Assembly (NCBI GenBank): GCA_958418815.1
Contig: CATZGB010000004.1
Location: forward strand, 41,157-105,156
Reading direction: 5' to 3'
Length of the DNA stretch: 64,000 nucleotides
DNA from: an uncultured Bacteroidales bacterium
Lineage (GTDB): Bacteria > Bacteroidota > Bacteroidia > Bacteroidales > Muribaculaceae
The notes under the pieces were generated by a model. The model was not told the DNA's origin. It saw only the letters and a list, made by a program, of their open reading frames with translations, and ran no database searches. This document shows positions 1 through 6,904 of this stretch, piece by piece. The position numbers were made by a program, and so were the translations under genes. Position 1 is the first letter of the stretch. Each line of letters starts with the position of its first letter.

Positions 1-1135
1 CAAGCTCGTTGGTAAGGTAGCCTGAGGCAAGGAAGCTTATGCTGGTTGAACGCGACGGCTGGTATTGCAGGTTCAACGCTCCGAAATAGGTCTCGAAACG
101 GTCTTTTTCACCTCCGTCGAAGTAAACTTTGAATGACTTCGCGTCTGTTGATGTGCCGAAATTCGTCTCACGGCTAACCGGGACAAACTTGTAGTTGTTG
201 ACCGCTATGTTGCCCAGAAACGAGAGTTTCCATTTCTTGTCAAACTTGAAGACCATATTGGTCTGGTAGTCGAAGAAATTCGGGTCATACTCCCCTTTGG
301 ATTCAAGCGAACTGAGCAAGGAGGCGTTTCTTTTGTAGCGGATGCCATGAAGCTGGGAAAACTTACCCTTGCTCTGTCCGATGGTCAGCGATCCGCCCAT
401 CAATGAAAGCGACAGGGAGCCTTCAAAAGCCTCAGGCTCCCGATATGTGATGTCAAGGGCAGACGACATCTTGTCGCCGTATTCCACGCCGAAACCTCCG
501 GTGGAGAATCCGATTGCTCCGACCATGTCCGGATTGATCACCGAGAGTCCCTCCTGCTGGCCAGAAGAGACAAGCTGCGGACGATACACCTCGACTCCAT
601 TGATATACACTGAATTCTCATCATATGTGCCACCCCTCACGGAATACTGGCTTGACATCTCATTGGAAGAGTTTACGCCGGCTATGGTGGTCAGCATAGA
701 CTCAACCGACCCACCTGTGGCATCGGCCGCGAACTTGTATGAATTCTTGTCGATGGTCTGCATCTGGCCAGTCTGTTTGCGGAAGTCTGTCACCTCTATT
801 TCTGTCAAGGCATGGTCTTTGGTCTTCATTCTGACCGTCAAGGCCATATCCCCATGGGGCTTTATCAGCTGGCGGCGAAGCTCATCATAACCAATGCAGG
901 TGAAGACAACAGTGATGGTGTCTGCCTGGGGCGCTGACAACCTGTATGAGCCATCAAGCCCCGTGGAGGTGCCGATGGCGGTCCCGGCAATGCGCACTGT
1001 AACAAACTCAAGGGGCTGGTTGTCCATATCCGACACCTTCCCATGAATCGACACCTGTCCGGCGATTTCCGCCGGACATACCATCGCAAAGAATATCAGG
1101 AGAAGTGATACGAGGGATATATTGTTGAGTCTCAT
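1..1135 (-). CDS. TonB-dependent receptor with carboxypeptidase-like N-terminal domain (partial)
   Basis: Outer-membrane TonB-dependent transporter; only the first 378 codons are in the window and the frame stays open to the left edge. I translated it from the ATG at 1133-1135 on the minus strand. Residues 1-26 form a signal peptide. Residues about 27-110 are a CarboxypepD_reg-like beta-sandwich (HGKVSDMDNQPLEFVTVRI). The plug domain follows, with SVRGGTYDENSVYINGVEV near residue 165, the usual plug signature, and then the first barrel strands. The substrate cannot be told and no SusD-like partner is visible. It is divergent from the aminotransferase at 1310. Family call is firm, function generic. 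Confidence 0.9.
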   Translation of the reverse strand, partial: MRLNNISLVSLLLIFFAMVCPAEIAGQVSIHGKVSDMDNQPLEFVTVRIAGTAIGTSTGLDGSYRLSAPQADTITVVFTCIGYDELRRQLIKPHGDMALTVRMKTKDHALTEIEVTDFRKQTGQMQTIDKNSYKFAADATGGSVESMLTTIAGVNSSNEMSSQYSVRGGTYDENSVYINGVEVYRPQLVSSGQQEGLSVINPDMVGAIGFSTGGFGVEYGDKMSSALDITYREPEAFEGSLSLSLMGGSLTIGQSKGKFSQLHGIRYKRNASLLSSLESKGEYDPNFFDYQTNMVFKFDKKWKLSFLGNIAVNNYKFVPVSRETNFGTSTDAKSFKVYFDGGEKDRFETYFGALNLQYQPSRSTSISFLASGYLTNEL

Positions 1136-1254
1136 CGTGTTGTCAAAAGGGATTGATTATGCAGCCATCCGGCATATGCGGCAGTGGCCATCAGTTATTA
1201 TAACGGAAAGAAGCCACATTAATTATATAATCGCAGTCGACTTGGGTGGATTTG

Positions 1255-1286
1255 TTTGTCATTGGAGAATAAAATCCATAACTTTG
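1255..1286 (+). promoter_or_regulatory. Bacteroidetes-type promoter for the DegT aminotransferase
   Basis: TTTG at 1255-1258, a 20-bp spacer and TAACTTTG at 1279-1286 match the -33/-7 pattern of Bacteroidetes sigma factor promoters. The -7 box lies inside the upstream open frame, which argues that translation starts at ATG 1310 and not at TTG 1256. Confidence 0.65.
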
Positions 1287-1309
1287 CATTGTCAAAAACT
1301 AAAGAACCG

Positions 1310-2473
1310 ATGATAAAATTATCGTTGCCTCACCTGGCAGGCAAAGAACAGGAATATGTCAACAATGCTATCGAGTCGACATGGATAGTGCCCCTCGGGC
1401 CTTATGTAGACGAGTTTGAACACAGGCTTGACAGTTATCTCGGAACGGGACATGCCGTCGCGCTATCGGCGGGCACCGCTTCCATACACCTGGGCTTGAC
1501 AATGGCCGGCGTCAAGGCCGGCGACGAGGTCATATGCCAGTCCATGACATTCGCTGCCAGCTGCAACCCGATTGTGTATCTGGGCGCAAAGCCGATTTTC
1601 ATAGACAGCGAGAAGGAGACGTGGAATCTTGACCCGGCATTGCTCGACGAGGCAATCGCCGACCGCCAGCGCGTGACAGGCAAGCTGCCTGCGGCAATAG
1701 TAGTGGTGCATCTGTATGGGATGCCCGCCAAGATGGATGAAATCCTGGCGATTGCATCACGTTATGGCATACCTGTTGTAGAAGACGCTGCCGAGGCCCT
1801 TGGGTCGGAATACAAAGGACGCAAGTGCGCCACATTGGGCGACTTCGGAGTGCTGAGCTTCAACGGAAACAAAATCATCACCACATCAGGGGGAGGCGCG
1901 CTCGTGTGTGGCACGGAAGCTGAAGCCGCAAGAACAAGGTTTCTGGCCACACAGGCTCGGGAAAACCGTCCGTACTATTATCACGAAACCATCGGCTACA
2001 ATTATCGTCTGAGCAACGTGTCTGCGGCAATCGGATGCGCTCAGATTGAGGAATTGCAAACGAGGGTCGACCGCCGCCGCCGGATCCACGACCTGTACAA
2101 GGCAGGCCTTGGCGAGCTGTCCGGAGTGACGGTCCACGACAATCCCTCGCCAGACATCCATTCAAACTTCTGGCTGTCAACAATCCTGATTGACAAGGAG
2201 CAAACCGGAAAAACTCCCGACGAGGTCAGAATCTCGCTGCTTGAGAAGGGGATTGAGACCCGTTTGTTATGGCGCCCTATGAACATGCAGCCGATATATG
2301 CCGACTGCCCTTATTATTCCGCTCCAAAAGATGCCTCCTCGACAGAAGAGACAAACGGAGTAGGGGAGTGGCTTTTTGACCGGGGGCTATGTCTCCCGAG
2401 CGGATCTTCTTTGGACGACAAGGAGATAGATATGGTAATTAATGCCTTGAAAGAAGTGTTGGAGACAAAATGA
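1310..2473 (+). CDS. DegT/DnrJ/EryC1/StrS family PLP aminotransferase
   Basis: Fold-type I PLP aminotransferase of the sugar-nucleotide family, 387 aa from ATG 1310. Enzymes of this family transfer an amino group from glutamate to a nucleotide-linked 4- or 3-keto sugar for surface glycans. Visible signatures are ALSAGTASIHLGL near residue 51 (cofactor phosphate pocket), VVEDAAEALGSEY with Asp159 against the pyridine nitrogen, and FNGNKIITTSGGG with the Schiff-base Lys188. The closest general type is PglE/ArnB-like, but the exact sugar cannot be read. A HAD phosphatase follows 58 bp downstream, so the two may form a small operon. No other glycan genes are nearby. Confidence 0.88.
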   Translation: MIKLSLPHLAGKEQEYVNNAIESTWIVPLGPYVDEFEHRLDSYLGTGHAVALSAGTASIHLGLTMAGVKAGDEVICQSMTFAASCNPIVYLGAKPIFIDSEKETWNLDPALLDEAIADRQRVTGKLPAAIVVVHLYGMPAKMDEILAIASRYGIPVVEDAAEALGSEYKGRKCATLGDFGVLSFNGNKIITTSGGGALVCGTEAEAARTRFLATQARENRPYYYHETIGYNYRLSNVSAAIGCAQIEELQTRVDRRRRIHDLYKAGLGELSGVTVHDNPSPDIHSNFWLSTILIDKEQTGKTPDEVRISLLEKGIETRLLWRPMNMQPIYADCPYYSAPKDASSTEETNGVGEWLFDRGLCLPSGSSLDDKEIDMVINALKEVLETK

Positions 2474-2531
2474 ACATCAAAGAGGCCACCGATTGTTATT
2501 CTATTAAAGTAACCTTTAAAATCCGTTACTT

Positions 2532-3206
2532 ATGATAATATTCGATCTCGATGATACCCTCTACAAAGAATCAACCTATGTGGATTCTGGTCTAAAGGCT
2601 GTCGCCGCCGACGCCGAGGAAGCCGGTGTCATGCCAGCCTCCGATGCTTACGCCATGATTAAAAGCGCGCCTGATGTGGCCTCCGGATTTGACCGCCTGG
2701 CTGCCATCGCGCTCGAATCCGAGACATACGAGCTGTTTGACATCCAACGGATGCTGGCCGTCTACCGCTACCATATTCCTGAGATTTCACTTCCATCCGA
2801 TTCAAGGAAAATTCTTGACCATCTGAAAGAGGCGCAGGTCAACATGGGAATGATAACCGACGGACGCTCGCAGACACAACGGGCAAAAATACTGGCATTG
2901 GGACTGGACGCGTACTTCCCGGCAGGCAACATCCTGATATCAGAAGAAGTAGGCTCAGACAAACACTGGCCGGCGGCATACGAATTGATGATGAAACGAA
3001 ACCCATCCGAAACTTCATTCACTTATATCGGGGATAACCCGGACAAAGATTTCTATTGGCCCAACAAACTTGGCTGGAAGACAATCATGCTCATAGACAA
3101 AGATCGGGTCAACATCCATCCCCAAAACCTGAATGAAATTACTGGCAGCCTCTACAACCCACAATTCACCATCGACTCCCTGCTCGAGTTGTCATCAATG
3201 GAATAA
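2532..3206 (+). CDS. HAD superfamily hydrolase
   Basis: 224-aa HAD phosphatase. Motif I is FDLDDTLY at residues 4-11 (nucleophile Asp5, acid/base Asp7), motif II is MITDGRSQTQ near residue 112, and motif IV is IGDNPDKDF near residue 165, giving a complete catalytic set. The cap lies between motifs I and II (subfamily I, YjjG/phosphoglycolate-phosphatase-like). It follows the aminotransferase at 58 bp, so it may dephosphorylate a sugar intermediate of the same pathway (inference). A stem-loop at 3275-3305 ends the unit. Confidence 0.82.
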   Translation: MIIFDLDDTLYKESTYVDSGLKAVAADAEEAGVMPASDAYAMIKSAPDVASGFDRLAAIALESETYELFDIQRMLAVYRYHIPEISLPSDSRKILDHLKEAQVNMGMITDGRSQTQRAKILALGLDAYFPAGNILISEEVGSDKHWPAAYELMMKRNPSETSFTYIGDNPDKDFYWPNKLGWKTIMLIDKDRVNIHPQNLNEITGSLYNPQFTIDSLLELSSME

Positions 3207-3274
3207 CGGCAACACCACCCAAACACATCCGGATGTAATACTCAGCCCAAACTCCACAAGACAACGATTCATCG

Positions 3275-3310
3275 CCCCGCATTATCACACCGTAGTAATG
3301 CGGGGTTCAT
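3275..3310 (+). terminator. Stem-loop terminator after the HAD gene
   Basis: A 10-bp perfect stem (CCCCGCATTA at 3275-3284 and TAATGCGGGG at 3296-3305) with an 11-nt loop. The following T-tract is weak. It marks the host side next to the provirus array. Confidence 0.55.
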
Positions 3311-3331
3311 TGATTCGAGAGGCATCTCTAT

Positions 3332-3359
3332 TTGTTACATAATGGGAATATGGTAAAAC
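3332..3359 (+). other. dif-like XerCD site, outer left copy (degenerate)
   Basis: The left arm TTGTTACATAA at 3332-3342 is identical to the left arm of the dif site at 9816. The core and right arm (TGGGAATATGGTAAAAC) differ and resemble the phage-side arm seen at 3769. I read it as the left boundary of the oldest microvirus integration. Confidence 0.6.
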
Positions 3360-3475
3360 TATTTTTTACCACCAAAGGTCTTACAACAACGATAAATGAA
3401 CCAAAATACAAAAGCCCAAAACAAGACCAAAATCAATATTGGAACAAAAGCCCATAAAAAGGAAGATAAGTCCAT
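3359..3475 (-). CDS. Tiny membrane protein, provirus tail copy A (38 aa)
   Basis: Intact 38-codon ORF on the minus strand, ATG at 3475, TAG at 3361-3359. It has an acidic N-terminus, one long hydrophobic aromatic helix (residues about 6-28, with PILILVLFWAFVFWF) and a basic cysteine-containing tail ending RCCKTFGGKK. The start lies two bases after the stop of the adjoining rep remnant. It is clearly related to the ORFs at 3547-3645 and 3780-3878 in layout, tail motif and position, but the membrane segment has diverged. Function is unknown; holin-like or exclusion peptide are both possible. Confidence 0.5.
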   Translation of the reverse strand: MDLSSFLWAFVPILILVLFWAFVFWFIYRCCKTFGGKK

Positions 3476-3540
3476 ATCAAGCAGGGTGATTGTAGCGTTG
3501 AAGTTCGACAAGTATAGCGTTAAACTAAGAGACGGAAAGG
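3476..3540 (-). pseudogene. 3' fragment of a microvirus rep gene, copy A
   Basis: On the minus strand this encodes NAILVELQRYNHPA and a TGA, identical in protein to the end of the intact Rep at 3880 but with synonymous differences. A stop codon (TAG in place of AAG) lies just upstream of this stretch and the remainder of the gene is missing. The fragment is fused at about 3540 to the hairpin of copy B. It is the residue of an older provirus. Confidence 0.7.
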
Positions 3541-3546
3541 GTAAAA

Positions 3547-3645
3547 CTATTTTTTACCACCAATGGCCTGGCAACATTTAAAAATAAAACGGCCAAAACC
3601 ATAAAGACAAGCGAGGACAAGAACAGTAGTAATAAAGTCTTCCAT
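3547..3645 (-). CDS. Tiny membrane protein, provirus tail copy B (32 aa)
   Basis: Intact ORF, ATG at 3645, TAG ending at 3547. The protein is identical to copy C (3780-3878) except for one residue near the C-terminus (CCQAIGGKK instead of CCQSIGGKK). One transmembrane helix (residues about 5-23, TTVLVLACLYGFGRFIF) is followed by a basic CC-containing tail. It starts one base after the stop of a truncated rep, as in the intact provirus. Retention of an open frame in a provirus that lost nearly all else is notable, but the ORF is short and could survive by chance. Confidence 0.5.
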   Translation of the reverse strand: MEDFITTVLVLACLYGFGRFIFKCCQAIGGKK

Positions 3646-3756
3646 ATCAGCAGGGGTGGTTGTAGCGTTGAAGTTCGACAAGTATGGCGTTAAACTTAGA
3701 GACGGAAAGGGGGACACTATCGGGGTTGGCTTCTACGAAACGAACCAGTGAGAGTT
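3646..3756 (-). pseudogene. 3' fragment of a microvirus rep gene, copy B
   Basis: The minus strand carries the last 36 or so codons of a Rep very close to the intact one (LSLVRFVEANPDSVPLSV ... RYNHPC). The frame is cut at about 3756, where the sequence AGAGTT runs directly into the dif left arm (GTTACATAA). The shared GTT at the junction suggests a deletion between rep and the dif site by short homology. The rest of this phage is gone. Confidence 0.7.
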
Positions 3757-3779
3757 ACATAATGGGGATTATGGTAAAA
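3752..3779 (+). other. Left attachment site of the provirus (dif/attP hybrid)
   Basis: GAGTTACATAA (3752-3762), core TGGGGA (3763-3768) and TTATGGTAAAA (3769-3779). The core equals that of the right site. The right arm has an extra G compared with the dif arm TTATGTAAAAT, so this arm is phage-derived. The site fits an integrative element that uses the host XerC/XerD recombinases; no phage integrase gene is present. Confidence 0.7.
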
Positions 3780-3791
3780 CTATTTTTTACC
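3773..3791. repeat. Short hairpin over the stop codon of the tiny ORF (three copies)
   Basis: GGTAAAA, five bases, TTTTACC. Identical hairpins occur at 3352-3370 and 3540-3558. Each contains the TAG stop of a tiny membrane ORF and overlaps the phage-side recombination arm. It could be a weak terminator, an accessory Xer arm, or both. Confidence 0.5.
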
Positions 3792-3878
3792 GCCAATAGA
3801 TTGACAGCACTTAAAAATAAAACGTCCAAAACCATAGAGACAGGCAAGAACAAGAACAGTAGTAATAAAGTCCTCCAT
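3780..3878 (-). CDS. Tiny membrane protein of the intact provirus (32 aa)
   Basis: ATG at 3878 lies one base after the Rep stop (TGA at 3882-3880), and the frame ends at TAG 3782-3780, inside the hairpin by the attachment site. The product has MEDF at the N-terminus, one hydrophobic helix (residues about 5-23) and a basic CC tail ending GGKK. Spacing suggests translational coupling to rep. In the circular phage it would sit 48 nt upstream of the M15 peptidase, so a holin-like lysis role is plausible (inference). I do not recognise a named family. Confidence 0.6.
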   Translation of the reverse strand: MEDFITTVLVLACLYGFGRFIFKCCQSIGGKK

Positions 3879-3879
3879 A

Positions 3880-5232
3880 TCAGGCAGGGTGGTTGTAACG
3901 CTGAAGTTCGACAAGAATTGCATTAAACTTAGAGACGGAAAGGGGGTCACTATCGGGGTTGGCTTCTGCGAAACGAACCAGTGAGAGTTTCCAGCGCTCG
4001 AAGACTGTGCCACGAAGATACGTAAAATGGTACATTTTATCAAAATCAAGATAGAAATCATCAAGAATTTTATAAAGTTTAACATATTCATCCAGGAGCG
4101 AACGGCGGGACTGGGTATGTATGACGGCATCGCTGCGGTAATAATAGGGAACAGAGACATTGATAGGACAGATTTCAAGAGCGGCAAATTTGTCGAAGAT
4201 AGGGCGAGGAATAAGGGAATCCAAAGGGGGCTTTATTCCCTCGAGGGAACAAGCACGGACAACGTGGGAGGAGAACTCAGGAATATCATCCATAAGGACA
4301 CGTAAGAGACAGCATTTATGACAAAACAGTTTGAATGTTTTGATAATACGATGGGGGAGGAACTGGCGAGGGGAGCGGCAGAGACGTTCACGAATGGATT
4401 TAGGGACAAAGACCTGAAAAGGACGACCAAGAGCCTTGACAGTTATAAGAGGATGCGGAGAACTGAGTAGTTTGAAGTAAAGAGTATCATCATTGAATGC
4501 GGGGACACCGAGACCGCCGCCACGGCGGGAGGACAGACGGAAATTAGGATTTTTGCCAGGGGGAACGTTGGAACCTTTGCAGACATATTTGGAGACGTAG
4601 TTAAAACATCCGTGGTCACAGAGACGGACATCAACGAAGCCTTTACCCCAAATGGGAAGTAGTTCATCTTCCAACCGGAGGACATCACGGGGACTGATAG
4701 GATAGCCGAAGATAAGAAGATGGTAATGGGGACGACGTGTGCCAGTGGGAGTGTACTCGGAATGGCAGACATAACGGAAGCGTTGATTTACGACGTGGTT
4801 ATGCTGGATATGGAATCGCCATCTTTTGAGGAACAATTGAACATCAACAACAGATACACCATCTTCAGGAAGATGTTCATCATTGTAGGTAAGAGTAAGC
4901 AAGAGGGGAGGGCAGTCGTGGCAGGATTGCTCCAGGATCAATTTGTTTTTGTAATCGTTCTTTTTACGCATAATGCAGGGGGCACAATGGCCACAAGCAA
5001 CTTCAAGATAGAGGGGGAGGACTTCTCCGGAGTCATTGAATGCATAGAAATCATTAATGTTTTTAGAATTGACACCATTACGTTTTGCGGAAAACGTCTT
5101 GTAATCGAATGTGTCAAAGGCGTTTCGAGTATAGAAGAAGTCACGGGATGGCATATGAACACACGGGTATGTGCCATAAGAGGACATTTTGACGAAACGG
5201 GGGTTAATTATGATAGTGGGTTGTAGACACAT
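3880..5232 (-). CDS. Microvirus replication initiator, HUH endonuclease (VP4/Rep)
   Basis: Rolling-circle replication initiator that nicks the phage origin and carries the 5' end covalently. From ATG 5232 it is 450 aa. Zinc-like CGHCAPC lies at residues 80-86, motif 1 LTLTYNDEHLP at about 113-122, the metal-binding HUH motif RPHYHLLIFG with HYH at 169-171, and the tyrosine motif YVSKYVCK with Tyr212 and Tyr216. The frame extends upstream to 5289, but MCLQPTIIINPR is the usual N-terminus of this family, so I chose 5232. It is the last large gene of the phage unit, followed at once by the tiny membrane ORF. Confidence 0.9.
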   Translation of the reverse strand: MCLQPTIIINPRFVKMSSYGTYPCVHMPSRDFFYTRNAFDTFDYKTFSAKRNGVNSKNINDFYAFNDSGEVLPLYLEVACGHCAPCIMRKKNDYKNKLILEQSCHDCPPLLLTLTYNDEHLPEDGVSVVDVQLFLKRWRFHIQHNHVVNQRFRYVCHSEYTPTGTRRPHYHLLIFGYPISPRDVLRLEDELLPIWGKGFVDVRLCDHGCFNYVSKYVCKGSNVPPGKNPNFRLSSRRGGGLGVPAFNDDTLYFKLLSSPHPLITVKALGRPFQVFVPKSIRERLCRSPRQFLPHRIIKTFKLFCHKCCLLRVLMDDIPEFSSHVVRACSLEGIKPPLDSLIPRPIFDKFAALEICPINVSVPYYYRSDAVIHTQSRRSLLDEYVKLYKILDDFYLDFDKMYHFTYLRGTVFERWKLSLVRFAEANPDSDPLSVSKFNAILVELQRYNHPA

Positions 5233-5301
5233 AGGACTAAACTTTTCGCGACGTGACAGGGGTTCTGTCAGTTCGCCATATAATAACAAGATGAAGATAT
5301 G

Positions 5302-5325
5302 GCTAAGGAAACATTCTGCCTTAGC
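5302..5325. other. Hairpin between pilot and rep genes
   Basis: GCTAAGG at 5302-5308 pairs with CCTTAGC at 5319-5325 around a 10-nt loop, within the short gap between the pilot stop (5414) and the Rep start (5232). It could be a replication or transcription signal; nothing in it decides which. Confidence 0.4.
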
Positions 5326-5413
5326 TATCCTTGGAGGGTGATGGAAAGAAAGGAGAAGGAGTAGTGTTTACCTTTGGGGCAACATGCTCCATCTTTTTGT
5401 TGCGGGGGCGGGA

Positions 5414-6514
5414 TTACTTAACTGGAGCAGAAATTATTCCAGAAATCAAATCCTTAGTACAATACAAAACACTACCGACAACACCCATACCTGCACGAGT
5501 GCTACGGACATCGGAAGCATTCTGAAGGTCAATAGAAGCAAGCTTATTATTAGTGATAACAAGATTACCTTGAAGACCATATAAACGAGTCATCACAGTA
5601 TTCATAGCACCAACAGTACCATTAACAGCAATCTGAGAATTTTGAAGACCACTACGGCTTTTAAGCTCATCGATCTCATAAGGAAGTCTAGAGAGGATAG
5701 AAGAAATTTCAGCCTTAGTTTTACCAGTATCAGCGTGAATCTTATCAATAAGAGCCTCATATTGAGGAGTCTTAAAATAATTATCAATGCGTTTACCGAT
5801 ATTGTCAAGATTACCAGATTCTATTTGAACCTCAAGCAATTGCAACTGCTTATCGTAAGCCTGAATATCTTTGTCAAGCAAAGCAGCCTCTTTACGAAGT
5901 TTAGGAACTTGTTCGTCATTGACTTTAGACTGGGATTCAGCCAAAGTAATCTGAACACCATTCAAATCTAAAAGACCCTCATTCCAAGCGTCACGGAAAG
6001 CAGCATCAGATTTTAAGATGTCATTTTGGAAGTTCTGACCGACTGTGTCAGATTCAATCTTCTTAGTAGAAGCTTCAATGTTAGCGATTTCAGCCTGTTG
6101 ACGAGCAATAGCCAGGGCAGGGCCAGCGGTATCAGTAGTGGCATACTGAGTGGGGGAGATGGAACCGGAGCCGGAGGCACCACCAGCGGAAACAGAAGGC
6201 ATACTACCGGGAGCAAATGAACTACCGGAGTACATAAGGGCAGGGTTAAGACCAGCTTCACGAAGTTGGGCTATCTGGTTAGACATAGAGTTGTATTTGT
6301 TCGTTTTATCGAACATCTCACGGGCAAATCGGGCCTGGAAGTTACGAGCAATCTCAGCCTCAGAGTGATTGAAATCACGGTTTTTCTGATTTTCGGCAAT
6401 CTGAGCGTCCAATTGCTTTTGATTCCATTTATTGGCCTGGTCTGCCTGATAGATATTGCCACCGAGGCCAAATAGACCACCGATGACATTCGCAGCAGCA
6501 CCAATCCAAGACAT
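5414..6514 (-). CDS. Microvirus DNA pilot protein (VP2, minor spike)
   Basis: 366-aa structural protein counterpart of phiX174 H / gokushovirus VP2, thought to form the conduit for DNA entry. The N-terminus is glycine/alanine-rich and hydrophobic (GAAANVIGGLFGLGG, residues 5-19). A charged helical stretch follows, then the family hallmark QIAQLREAGLNPALMYSG near residue 90, then Gly/Ser-rich sequence and a long coiled-coil-prone region (about 130-300). It lies 89 bp downstream of the 96-aa ORF and before rep. Confidence 0.88.
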   Translation of the reverse strand: MSWIGAAANVIGGLFGLGGNIYQADQANKWNQKQLDAQIAENQKNRDFNHSEAEIARNFQARFAREMFDKTNKYNSMSNQIAQLREAGLNPALMYSGSSFAPGSMPSVSAGGASGSGSISPTQYATTDTAGPALAIARQQAEIANIEASTKKIESDTVGQNFQNDILKSDAAFRDAWNEGLLDLNGVQITLAESQSKVNDEQVPKLRKEAALLDKDIQAYDKQLQLLEVQIESGNLDNIGKRIDNYFKTPQYEALIDKIHADTGKTKAEISSILSRLPYEIDELKSRSGLQNSQIAVNGTVGAMNTVMTRLYGLQGNLVITNNKLASIDLQNASDVRSTRAGMGVVGSVLYCTKDLISGIISAPVK

Positions 6515-6603
6515 AGGAAGTTACATTTTATAAGTAAAAAACAAGAAATGTAAGGCAGCAGCGCACAAGATCACGCACGTGCTGCCCTACAAATCATAAC
6601 AAA

Positions 6604-6894
6604 TCAGCCATAGTAATCTTTATCTTTACGATGAGCCTTGACAAGTTTATCAGCAGCATCGAGAGAAGCGTTGTACAGGTCGGCGGGGTCAATACCTCGA
6701 GTATTCTCGAGAGCCAGGACAGGATCTGAAACGCCATCAGAGAACGAGAGACCGAGGTTGGAGGAGGAAGCGGCAACGCCGCGAGCGGTCAACTCCTGAA
6801 TCTCACGGGGAGATATTGCCAGGTTTTGTTCGGGCAAGGGGTCAGAGCAGCAATCAATGCAGGTGACCACATTTTTACGAATCTTAGAAAACAT
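6604..6894 (-). CDS. Small microvirus protein of unknown role between capsid and pilot genes
   Basis: 96 aa from ATG 6894, ten bases after the capsid stop, so it is translated with the capsid operon. The longer frame from 6951 overlaps the capsid gene and is less likely. It has CIDCC near residue 12, a central polar helix and a strongly charged C-terminus (KAHRKDKDYYG). By position and size it could be a scaffolding-like (VP3) or DNA-binding protein, but I cannot match it to either by sequence. Confidence 0.6.
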   Translation of the reverse strand: MFSKIRKNVVTCIDCCSDPLPEQNLAISPREIQELTARGVAASSSNLGLSFSDGVSDPVLALENTRGIDPADLYNASLDAADKLVKAHRKDKDYYG

Positions 6895-6904
6895 AAGCGT
6901 GGAG

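Noticed and set aside
3396..3581. 61-codon plus-strand ORF in the tail array
   Set aside because: It is the antisense shadow of rep fragment A and the small membrane ORFs, has no start signal, and is Lys-rich only because of the AT-rich opposite strand.
4720..5226. 168-codon plus-strand ORF opposite rep
   Set aside because: Antisense shadow of the HUH Rep, whose motifs are intact on the minus strand.
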